DNA of 31,548 bases from Candidatus Rifleibacteriota bacterium (GTDB lineage: Bacteria > Riflebacteria > Ozemobacteria > Ozemobacterales > Ozemobacteraceae): NCBI GenBank assembly GCA_029565415.1, contig JAKQOH010000056.1:1-31548 (forward strand), in the 5' to 3' direction. Shown piece by piece: positions 24,245 through 31,548 of the stretch. The position numbers and the translations under genes are program-made. Positions within the stretch are counted from its first letter, which is position 1, and every line of letters starts with the position of its first letter. The notes below the pieces were generated by a model. That model made no database searches. It was not told the DNA's origin and saw only the letters and a list, made by a program, of their open reading frames with translations.

Positions 24245-24268
24245 GGGTATCCTCCCGGTGTCTGATCT

Positions 24269-24283
24269 GTGACGTATTGTCAC
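24269..24283. promoter_or_regulatory. Inverted repeat overlapping the -10 (possible operator)
   Basis: GTGAC and GTCAC arms (24269-24273, 24279-24283) are separated by 5 nt. The repeat covers the candidate -10 of the BMP operon, the right place for a repressor. The short arms make chance possible. Confidence 0.3.
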
Positions 24284-24304
24284 GCACCCGCCCCCAAATT
24301 GCAA
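24276..24304 (-). promoter_or_regulatory. Candidate promoter of the BMP importer operon
   Basis: On the minus strand TTGCAA (24299-24304), 17 nt, GACAAT (24276-24281), with a start site near 24268 and a leader of about 24 nt that includes the Shine-Dalgarno sequence. The spacing is ideal, and each hexamer matches the consensus at four of six positions. Confidence 0.45.
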
Positions 24305-24365
24305 CCTTCCGCTGACTTCAGAAGTGTCGGAAAAAAAGTTCTATCGCTGTTGAAAACTGACCCTC

Positions 24366-27300
24366 TCACGCCGTTTCGATCATGTCCAGAAACGCCTTCA
24401 AAGATTCCGCCGTGGTGCAATACTGATCATCATGTTCGGTGTTACCGTTCTGGTCTGCTTGAGTGCCGAGCCTTACAAGTCGCTCAAACAGCGGACTGCC
24501 ATGCCATATCAGTTGATGACTTTCGAAATGTTCATCGAAAATCTCCGGTGAACTGGTTACGCGAGTCACTGCCTCCGCCCCGGGAAGTTGCAAGGAGTAG
24601 GTCATCGGTTCGAGGGGCCGGCATGTCACACCTTTTGGCAGGAGACTCTTCGTGGACAGGATCCGGTCCATATCTGCAGGTGACACCGGAGGGACCGGCA
24701 ATCCCGGAGGGCGCACGTCGGCATCACTGATCGCGTCGATATCAAAGCCTCCCCTGTCTGCCAGTTCGACGCGATTCAAGATGTCATCTATGAAGTCCTT
24801 CCGCATGCTCGATCGGTCGACGGCCCCACACAGCACGGCCCGTTCGAAGTCCCCGGGAAGCTGGGCGAGGATCGGCTGAAGACGTCCGACAACGCCGTTG
24901 AACAGATCGATTCGCCTGCTCAAGGCAAAATATATATCTGCCTCTATAGTATCTGCATAGGCGAGGTTGACAACCCGGACATCCGCATATTTCTGGCCGA
25001 TCCGGTCGATACGGCCGATGCGCTGCTCGACTTTCATCGGGTTCCAGGGCAGGTCATAATTGATGAGCGCCCCGCAGGTCTGGAGGTTCAACCCTTCGCC
25101 TGCGGCATCGGTGCAGATCATGACCCGAACCTGCCGGGTATTCAGATACCGCTTGATCATTTCCTTGCTGCACGCCGTCCACACGCCGCTTGAATCCCGA
25201 TACTGGCCGCCCGCGCCGCAGAAACAGCCGATGGGAATTTCCAGTTGATCCGACAGGAACTCCTTGAGGTAATCCATCGTGTCGGTGTATTGGGTGAATA
25301 CGATCGCAGCGTCGAAACCGCCGTCCATCAAACGACGAATTTCTTTCGACAGGCGAAGGGCCTTGGAATCGGTGCCGAGCTTGGCGATCGCTCGAAGAAG
25401 TTCGAGAATGCTTTCCCTTTTTTCGACCAGCGCGGCTTCATTCAGAACCTCTTCGGGAGCATCGGTAGCGACGCTTTCCTCACCGAGATCGTCCGTCAGG
25501 TCATCATCCTCGATACAGCCCGTTCCCGCGACCGCCGGGAACGCATCGTCCCGAGGCAGCCGCTCCAGGCTGTTCATCAGCGTCTTTTTCAACGCATGGA
25601 AACTGCTCGCCATGCGCCGCCGGTAAATCGTCATGATGAACCCGACCGAAGGCTTCTGCTTCAGCGAAGCGGCCTGGTATGTCGAACTGATGTATTCCTC
25701 GACCGCCTGATAGAGCTGCTGTTCTGCCGGATTCATTTCGATGGCGAGATCCTCGACCAACCGCCTGGGAACATTCTGAGTGAGCAGGCCGCGCCTGTAA
25801 TACTCCCGAAGCAGGGTCCGGGTGTGCCTCGACATGAGCGCCCGAACGGGGCTCCCGATTTTCAGAAGCGCCAGGGCGCCCATTCGCTGTTTCGGGGAAA
25901 GGCGCTTGATCGGGATCAGGCTGCCCGGTTCCCGCAAGGCATCGAGAATCTTTTTCCGATCGATCGTGGTGAGGGAAAGATGCCCGGCAACTCGGTCGAT
26001 TTCCGATTCGGGCAGGGGGCCGAACCGCGCCTCACAGACCTGAAAAAGCCGGGCCATCCGTTGAAGACCCGGGTCGTCGACAGGCCGCTGGACATCTTCG
26101 AAAAACCGGACGAACGTCTCATCAGACCATTCCTCGGGCATCCCGAGCAGATCGAGAAGATCCCACACCTCGACGGGTGCGACCTGCATCGGCGTGGCCG
26201 TGAGCAGAAGAAGCGACTCCGTTTTCTGCCGAAGCGCCCGCATCAGGCGGAGAAGCAGGTTGGCCCCTCCCTCCTGGGTCGTGCCCGCGCCACGTCTTCG
26301 CGCATGGTGGGCTTCGTCGAGAACGACCATATCCCAGGGCTGGGCTTCTTCCAGCTCTTTCTGCCGTTCCCGCCGCCGGGCAAGCTGGCTGGAAACCAGC
26401 AGGCATGGCTCCCGGTTCCAGACATCGGACTCGACGCTCGTTTCCGATGGGCCCTCCGCGCCGTGATACCGGGGGTATACGAGATACTGTCCGGTATATA
26501 TCGGAACGATGAGATTGAACTTTTCGTACAATTCCCCCTGCCACTGCCTGAGCACCGCCTTCGGCGCGAGGATCAGCAAGCGCCTGACCTTCCCGCTGAT
26601 CAGCAGATGCCGGATGGCAAGGCCCGCCTCGATCGTCTTGCCGAGACCGACCTCGTCGGCGATCAGCAGGCGGATCGGCCAGCTTTTCAATAGTCTTTGA
26701 TATGCACGAACCTGGTGCGGCCAGGGCGTCACTGTGCTCGTGGCGATCGCGACGGTCTGCCCGTCGTTCTGCCGCCGCGGCAGGGTTTTGATGAACGACC
26801 AGAGTTGCGCAAGCCTGGCAGGCGCGATCTCGGCCGGCAACGCGGCGGCATCCGGCTGGCATGGCCGGTTCTCCCGCTTCGCCACCGGCTTTCCGATGAG
26901 CAATGGGTCGCGATCCGGAATGAACGACAACAGCTTTTCCCGAACAGCGGTTGGGATGTCGAAGACCTCGGCGGACTTTGCCGTATTGGTCCAGAGCGCA
27001 TGAAAATCGGCCTCGGCTTTCGAAATCCGCTTCCGGTCCCATTCTCCACGCCAGGAACAGCTTACGGAAAACGACTCCCAATTGTGTTTCCAGCCTGCTT
27101 CCGTTTCATTCAGCGACCCCGAAAAGGCCAGGGTATTGCTCTCCCTGTCCGTGATCAGGCCCACCTTTGCATGAACGAGCCCGACCCCGGCCAGAGGATT
27201 GCCCTTCGCAAGCCGGGGAACAGCCACCTTTATCTGAAGATGGCCATGCGCCACCATCCACGCCAGCCAGCCGAGTCGCTCCCGCTGTTCTTCCGGACTG

Positions 27301-27620
27301 CCCACCAGATCGGGGACCTCCCGAAGTATGCGGTCGGATAGAACCTCCTGGATTTTCAACCCCTGCTCGATCCTCGCGACATCCTCGGCCGTAAGGGTGC
27401 AGCCCGAGACGAGCTCCATCTTCCCGCCGTTCCGCAACAGGCCCAGAAGGCCGTTGGCGACAACATTCAGCACTCCGCCGGAAAAGTAGCCGGTCACCCG
27501 TCGATAGAGCGTTCCGCAACGTAGCGCCGGTTCGTAGAACGTCGCGATCAGGTCGCCGTCTTCATGGCTGTAGGATGGATGCCAATCTGTATTCGGCAAC
27601 AGACAGTCGGCTGAACTCAT
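24366..27620 (-). CDS. PLD-like/SNF2 helicase of a defence cassette
   Basis: The 1084-aa protein has two parts. The N-terminus (about 20-210) is a phospholipase D-like domain with HAKVGLITD (150-158) and GSLNETEAGW (168-177). From about 295 it is an SNF2-family helicase: Walker A ADEVGLGKT (321-329), DEAH (435-438), LTATPMQ, TDAAGEGLNLQ and QRIGRIDRIGQ. SNF2 enzymes translocate on duplex DNA. Fused to PLD domains they recur in anti-phage islands beside DUF1156 methylases. Only one HKD-like motif is visible, so nuclease activity would need a dimer or may be absent. The ATG overlaps the stop of the AlbA_2 gene (ATGA). A longer start at 27677 is possible but overlaps that gene more. No clear terminator follows. 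Confidence 0.93.
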   Translation of the reverse strand: MSSADCLLPNTDWHPSYSHEDGDLIATFYEPALRCGTLYRRVTGYFSGGVLNVVANGLLGLLRNGGKMELVSGCTLTAEDVARIEQGLKIQEVLSDRILREVPDLVGSPEEQRERLGWLAWMVAHGHLQIKVAVPRLAKGNPLAGVGLVHAKVGLITDRESNTLAFSGSLNETEAGWKHNWESFSVSCSWRGEWDRKRISKAEADFHALWTNTAKSAEVFDIPTAVREKLLSFIPDRDPLLIGKPVAKRENRPCQPDAAALPAEIAPARLAQLWSFIKTLPRRQNDGQTVAIATSTVTPWPHQVRAYQRLLKSWPIRLLIADEVGLGKTIEAGLAIRHLLISGKVRRLLILAPKAVLRQWQGELYEKFNLIVPIYTGQYLVYPRYHGAEGPSETSVESDVWNREPCLLVSSQLARRRERQKELEEAQPWDMVVLDEAHHARRRGAGTTQEGGANLLLRLMRALRQKTESLLLLTATPMQVAPVEVWDLLDLLGMPEEWSDETFVRFFEDVQRPVDDPGLQRMARLFQVCEARFGPLPESEIDRVAGHLSLTTIDRKKILDALREPGSLIPIKRLSPKQRMGALALLKIGSPVRALMSRHTRTLLREYYRRGLLTQNVPRRLVEDLAIEMNPAEQQLYQAVEEYISSTYQAASLKQKPSVGFIMTIYRRRMASSFHALKKTLMNSLERLPRDDAFPAVAGTGCIEDDDLTDDLGEESVATDAPEEVLNEAALVEKRESILELLRAIAKLGTDSKALRLSKEIRRLMDGGFDAAIVFTQYTDTMDYLKEFLSDQLEIPIGCFCGAGGQYRDSSGVWTACSKEMIKRYLNTRQVRVMICTDAAGEGLNLQTCGALINYDLPWNPMKVEQRIGRIDRIGQKYADVRVVNLAYADTIEADIYFALSRRIDLFNGVVGRLQPILAQLPGDFERAVLCGAVDRSSMRKDFIDDILNRVELADRGGFDIDAISDADVRPPGLPVPPVSPADMDRILSTKSLLPKGVTCRPLEPMTYSLQLPGAEAVTRVTSSPEIFDEHFESHQLIWHGSPLFERLVRLGTQADQNGNTEHDDQYCTTAESLKAFLDMIETA

Positions 27621-29665
27621 GACTTCGCATCCCCAAAGATCTTCCGGAGTTCCATCACGTCGGGCTCCTGTTCGCACCTGTAGAGCTGATCGGGAGCATT
27701 GAGGTGCTCAGGGTGCCGGCGGTGGATGATCCGGCACTCGATCAGCCGCTTCAGATACCGGTCACGAATATGAGCGGGGTTCCGCCTCAGCAATCCGGCC
27801 AGCTCATCCAGTCTCAATTCGCGTGCGCGGCAGAGACGAACGATGATTTGAGCGAGGCCGACGGGTGAGAGCCTCCGCCGTTTTACAGCCGGAAGGGCAA
27901 TGGCCAGAAGAGCTTCGTCAAAGTGAGCCGATGTATCACTATGCTGATAGATTTTGCCGTTATGTGGGCGTGAATCGTCGTTATGTGGGCGTGAATCGCC
28001 GTTATGTGGGCATGGTTCGCCGGTATGTGTGCGTGAGTCATCGCTCTGTGGAGTTTGCCCTGCGTTGAGCCGGCCTGGACCATCATCGTGCGCCTGGCCA
28101 GTCAGGCCGTCGGTTCCGGGTTCCGCCGCGCCCGGCGATGAGCTCGGCAAGGGAAAATACTTCGCCCCCCGCTTGTTCCCTTCCTGCCGCAGCCAACCAC
28201 GGGTGACAAGTGCGTGAAGACTCCGGGTGATATCGGTCGGATGATCATCGACGATCTCCTGAAGCCTGACGTTCGTCACGCAACCCTCGACCTGTGCGGT
28301 GACCAGGGCCTGGATTTCAAAGGGGGAAAGCGAAGCGAATGCGCTTTTGAGCCTGTTTTTCAATGCTTCGAGAATCTCGGGTGGATGCAGGCTGACGAAC
28401 GGCATTCTGACATACACGCGGGCAGGTTCTACGAGCTCCTCGATAGCGGGTTTTCGCCACTGCTGGGAAGCCCAGCCCCGGAAGATCTTGGCCATTCCGG
28501 AGCCCGCCTTCTCGCCGCCGCCGATGAGCTGGAACATGGTCTGAAGCGAGCGGTTGCGGCAATCGCTGATGTTCCCGCTCGTGGTGATGAGCGAGAGGGG
28601 GACCAGGAACGTCCCGGGGTTGGCAAACTCGAGGCCGAGGCGCGTATGCTGAATGACGACGCCGCCGGTTCCTGCGTAGTCGGCATGGATCAGGGCATTG
28701 ACCAGAGCTTCACGAACGGCCTCGTGAACGACCGTTTCCCCTTTCCGCAAAAGCTCACCATCGAGCTGGAAGGGCACCGAAAGGTTGGCGTTCAGGCGCT
28801 GAATCGTGGTGAAGAAAAAGCTGAAGAGATTGCCGGGCCATGTTCCATCCGGAATGATGCGAAGGTCCCACCGGATGTTGGGATCGTCAGAAAGCTTCTC
28901 CCGGTAGTCGACATGGTAGGCCGGGAACGCCTCGTTCGAGCGTATGGCCGCCCACTTTCCGAACATGAGGATTCCGGCGGCGGTGATCCCTTCCTCCTCG
29001 GAGCGACGATCCCGGCGCCAGCCGCCCAGGGCCTCGAGGAAGGGAAGGTCATCGAGCTCGAGGAACGGATGGGCGGGCGTTCGGGAAGACAACCGCTGGC
29101 GGTACTGGTGAAGCGAGACGGTATCGATGTCTTTGAGCGTAAACCCGGGAAGGATGCGGCTGTCTACGGGATCATCGCCCTGTTCGGCGATCATGCGTTT
29201 GATCAGGCCCGGGTCGGCGCGGTGATCACCCTCGGAATGACGCCGGAACGTGCCTTCGAAGGGGTTTTTCCCCAGAAAGACGGGCCGCTTTTGCCGTGGT
29301 GCCCGAGGGACGGAAATGACGAGGACCTGGAGATCCCCGACGGGCACGACGGCCACGTCCTTGTGGAGAAGGAGGTTGCAACTGACGGTGTTGCTGTTAT
29401 GGGCTCCGTCCCAGAGCTCTTTCTCGATGGCCTGCGGGTTCTTCAGGCCGTCGATGCGGAACTGCCCGCCAACCTCGGAGACACCCAGAACGATGATGCC
29501 GCCGTCGGTGTTGGCGAAGGCGCTGTATGTCTCCCACGCGCTCCGAGGGAAGCCGCCCTGCGCCGCCTTTACCTCGAAATCGAACCGCTCTCCGATGCTG
29601 AGACGACGTCGGAGGTCGGATTCATCGAGGATGCGTGCGATTGCACGCGGGGTGGCGTCCGTCAT
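27617..29665 (-). CDS. AlbA_2/HATPase protein with winged-helix tail
   Basis: The 682-aa protein has an AlbA_2 (SLFN-like) domain at about 20-140 (FEVKAAQGG, AFANTDGGIIVLGV) and a GHKL-type ATP-binding region at about 305-400 (EALVNALIHADY, EFANPGTF, GGGEKAGSGMAKIF). Helical/winged-helix segments at about 440-505 and 585-682 resemble DNA-binding modules. COG2865-type proteins of this layout are known as predicted regulators and are common in mobile or defence islands; their biochemical role is poorly defined. A linker (about 545-575) carries heptad repeats. Start ATG and stop both overlap neighbours by ATGA, binding it to the methylase and helicase in one operon. Confidence 0.9.
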   Translation of the reverse strand: MTDATPRAIARILDESDLRRRLSIGERFDFEVKAAQGGFPRSAWETYSAFANTDGGIIVLGVSEVGGQFRIDGLKNPQAIEKELWDGAHNSNTVSCNLLLHKDVAVVPVGDLQVLVISVPRAPRQKRPVFLGKNPFEGTFRRHSEGDHRADPGLIKRMIAEQGDDPVDSRILPGFTLKDIDTVSLHQYRQRLSSRTPAHPFLELDDLPFLEALGGWRRDRRSEEEGITAAGILMFGKWAAIRSNEAFPAYHVDYREKLSDDPNIRWDLRIIPDGTWPGNLFSFFFTTIQRLNANLSVPFQLDGELLRKGETVVHEAVREALVNALIHADYAGTGGVVIQHTRLGLEFANPGTFLVPLSLITTSGNISDCRNRSLQTMFQLIGGGEKAGSGMAKIFRGWASQQWRKPAIEELVEPARVYVRMPFVSLHPPEILEALKNRLKSAFASLSPFEIQALVTAQVEGCVTNVRLQEIVDDHPTDITRSLHALVTRGWLRQEGNKRGAKYFPLPSSSPGAAEPGTDGLTGQAHDDGPGRLNAGQTPQSDDSRTHTGEPCPHNGDSRPHNDDSRPHNGKIYQHSDTSAHFDEALLAIALPAVKRRRLSPVGLAQIIVRLCRARELRLDELAGLLRRNPAHIRDRYLKRLIECRIIHRRHPEHLNAPDQLYRCEQEPDVMELRKIFGDAKS
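27961..28044. repeat. Four 21-bp tandem repeats in the AlbA_2 gene
   Basis: Four 21-nt units start at 27961, 27982, 28003 and 28024. The first two differ at one base, the outer ones are more diverged, and a partial fifth follows. Each encodes a seven-residue unit with His, Asn, Asp, Ser and Arg/Pro (RPHNDDS-like) on the minus strand. The repeats are in frame and directly abutting, without spacers. Confidence 0.9.
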
Positions 29666-31548
29666 TCGAACTCCAGCGCCCATTGCTTGGGTTCGGGAAT
29701 GTCTTTGGCAAAGCAGAAACGGCGGATCTTGTCGAGGGCGTCGGCATCTGCCGCCGCGTGGGTGACAGGCGAGTTTTTGGGGCCGGCGGCGAGTCGGGGG
29801 GCGGGAAGGACGTGGAGAAGCGTATCGAGCGCCTGGTGGAAATCCTGGTCTCCCAGCCGTTTCGCCTGTTCGAGGTATGACCTTGCTGCTTCGAGGGTTT
29901 GTGTGCGAACGAGGTGAGCGGCGTTGTGGAGGTCGTCGAGAAGGGTTTCACCGGCCTTTCCAAGCGTGCCCGCCTGTGCCCGGGCTGAACTGTCGAGCAG
30001 GGTGACGTCGTTCCCTTTCACGGTCAGGATGTGGTTCCGGAGGGAGCCGTCGAAATTGACGCCGACGACGCGGGCAAGCTTGAGAGCCTCATCGGCGGGG
30101 AACTGGACCGACCCGAAGCAGTCCCAGGCCAGGGCGAAGAACTCGGTTGCGGGGTCGAGAGCGGCTTTCCGCTGGACTTCGACCAGCCGGCCGAGACGCC
30201 ATTGTTTCACCTCGCGCCGGGCGGCGAGGAGGGCATCCTCCGGCCGCACGGCATAGGGATCGAAATCCTCTTCCTCGTCGAGCTGGAGCTGGGCACCCTT
30301 GACCGGCTCGGGCTTCTGGATGGCGCGGCCACGCTGCATCGGCCAATGTTTGGAAAAGACTTCGAGGGCGGGGCCGAAGCAGGCAAGATACAGATCGACG
30401 CCGCGGATGCCGTTGTCCTGGAAGTTTTGGACCCGCTCGCGGACGGTGCGGGCGACCTCGGGCTCGACCTCTTCCCAGTAGGTCGCGGCTTTGGCCGGAT
30501 CGTCGGTTCGGGGGCGGCAGACGAGGAAGATGGTACTTTTGGCGGCGTTCTTGTCCTTGATGTGGAGCGAGCCTTCGGCCTCGGTGTTGATGGGCCAGCT
30601 CGCGGTGATGACGAAGCCGGCTTCGATCAGTCCCTTGGCAAGGGCATCCCAGGCCCCGGTCGCCTTGTGGGTGAACATCAGGACCATGATGCCGTCGGGT
30701 TTGAGAACGCGGCGGCACTCGGTGAAGATCGACTGCATCCGCTCCTGGTAGTCGCGTTTGGCGCGCTTCTCCGCGCCGCCGGAGCCGCGAACCTGCTTGA
30801 ATTCCTTGAACCGGGCGACGTTGGCGACCGCCTCGGAATCCTTGTCGGTCAGGTAGGACATGAACTGTTCGGGGAAGAGCAGACCGGCTGTCCGCTTGAG
30901 CCAGACGTAGAAGAAGTCCGAGAGCTCGGCATACATGACATTGGCGTAGTAGGGCGGATCCATGACCACCGAATCGATCGAACCGTCGGGGATGTGGGAC
31001 AGCCGATCGCCGGAGCCGCAGGAAACGGTGATGGAGCGCGCGGTCGGATTCGGCTTCGCAGAAGAAAAATCGAAGCTGGGCTGAGAGGCTGATGGCTGTT
31101 TGCCCGGAGCGGTCTGCGGGCCGCCGGAAAGTTCGATCAGCTCTTCGAGCGCCTTGCCGGTCTGCTCGATCGCCCAATCGTAGCCAAGGCCGGTGATGGT
31201 GGGGGCCATCTCGGCAAAGGACCAGAGAAAGGCAAAATCATGGCGATCAAAGACACCCGCCAGGACCTCGCGATTGGCATGCCACCGGACACCACGCGCG
31301 TTGTAATTCAACAGCTTATCCATCGCGAAGGCGAGGTAGGTGAAGGCGGCGCGGTCGATCTCAGACAGTTTTTCGGGGCCCCCGCATTCTCTGACCAGAT
31401 CTTGGAACACCTCGACCCCAACACAATGGCCGTAGAGCTGCCTGGGTGCGAAAAGGTCACGCCAGAGGGTCATTCCGTAGCGGCGAGGCTCTTCGGTCTT
31501 GTTTCCAGCAAGGACTTCTTCTTCTGGAACAAGGCCGCGGGCCAGCCA
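29662..31548 (-). CDS. DUF1156-type adenine-specific DNA methylase (5'-partial)
   Basis: This is a predicted N6-adenine DNA methyltransferase of the DUF1156/COG1743 type. The frame is open to the window edge; the 628 visible codons begin inside the protein, and sequence before the internal ATG at 31473 (EEPRRYGMTLWRDLFAPRQL) is clearly family-like, so the N-terminal part is missing from the window. The catalytic motif is MDPPYYANVMYAELSDFFY (at about 31000-30900 on the minus strand). A second part has an RVLKPDGIMVLMFTHKATGAWDAL Rossmann strand region. Such methylases protect host DNA in BREX/DISARM-like defence islands. Its stop overlaps the AlbA_2 start (ATGA), so it leads the visible cassette. 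Confidence 0.93.
   Translation of the reverse strand, partial: WLARGLVPEEEVLAGNKTEEPRRYGMTLWRDLFAPRQLYGHCVGVEVFQDLVRECGGPEKLSEIDRAAFTYLAFAMDKLLNYNARGVRWHANREVLAGVFDRHDFAFLWSFAEMAPTITGLGYDWAIEQTGKALEELIELSGGPQTAPGKQPSASQPSFDFSSAKPNPTARSITVSCGSGDRLSHIPDGSIDSVVMDPPYYANVMYAELSDFFYVWLKRTAGLLFPEQFMSYLTDKDSEAVANVARFKEFKQVRGSGGAEKRAKRDYQERMQSIFTECRRVLKPDGIMVLMFTHKATGAWDALAKGLIEAGFVITASWPINTEAEGSLHIKDKNAAKSTIFLVCRPRTDDPAKAATYWEEVEPEVARTVRERVQNFQDNGIRGVDLYLACFGPALEVFSKHWPMQRGRAIQKPEPVKGAQLQLDEEEDFDPYAVRPEDALLAARREVKQWRLGRLVEVQRKAALDPATEFFALAWDCFGSVQFPADEALKLARVVGVNFDGSLRNHILTVKGNDVTLLDSSARAQAGTLGKAGETLLDDLHNAAHLVRTQTLEAARSYLEQAKRLGDQDFHQALDTLLHVLPAPRLAAGPKNSPVTHAAADADALDKIRRFCFAKDIPEPKQWALEFE

Noticed and set aside
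24268..24284. CRP/FNR site before the BMP operon
   Set aside because: TGTGA and TCAC(G) are separated by 7 nt rather than 6 and the second half is incomplete, so I only call a generic inverted repeat.
24269..24730. A 153-codon + strand frame over the BMP/helicase junction
   Set aside because: It is antisense to the helicase C-terminus, lacks a ribosome binding site and shows no recognisable domain.
27961..28044. CRISPR-like repeat array
   Set aside because: The 21-nt units abut without spacers, are a multiple of three, and encode heptads in frame in the AlbA_2 protein.

Overview
The window is GC-rich and tightly packed bacterial chromosome, with many 4-nt ATGA start/stop overlaps. It holds 22 protein genes and no rRNA or tRNA that I could find. 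The organism is not identified by any single gene. A GC-rich bacterium with pseudopilins, several PilT-family ATPases and HEAT/TPR proteins would fit a deep-branching lineage (for example Riflebacteria/Ozemobacteria-like), but that is a low-confidence guess.

Region 1 (1-5924): a membrane-anchored Thr-rich protein on the + strand ends at a shared terminator. Opposite it is a minus-strand operon reading HEAT-TPR scaffold -> DUF4177-like small protein -> recG -> rsmD.

Region 2 (5925-13320), the most unusual part: a divergent promoter region leads into a + strand cluster of two canonical PilT-type ATPases, a second HEAT-TPR protein, two further PilT paralogs that have lost catalytic residues, and two pseudopilin-like proteins, closed by a bidirectional terminator. 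No PilB, PilC, PilM-Q or secretin lies in the window. The picture is of a dedicated type IV pilus/pseudopilus-related machine, or a regulator of one, with active and inactive motor paralogs and HEAT-TPR scaffolds. The link between the two HEAT-TPR genes and the motors is inferred from shared architecture and adjacency.

Region 3 (13330-24304): minus-strand genes for HU, RecN, a SpoIID/LytB-domain protein (apparently transcribed leaderless from a well-spaced sigma70-type promoter), a small two-TM protein coupled to an NSS-family sodium symporter, and a four-gene BMP-type ABC importer operon (binding protein, ATPase, two permeases), probably for nucleosides.

Region 4 (24366-31548): a minus-strand, translationally coupled defence-type cassette made of a DUF1156-type adenine methylase (5' end beyond the window), an AlbA_2/HATPase protein with a heptad-repeat linker, and a PLD-SNF2 helicase. 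Other components of the system probably lie just past the right edge.
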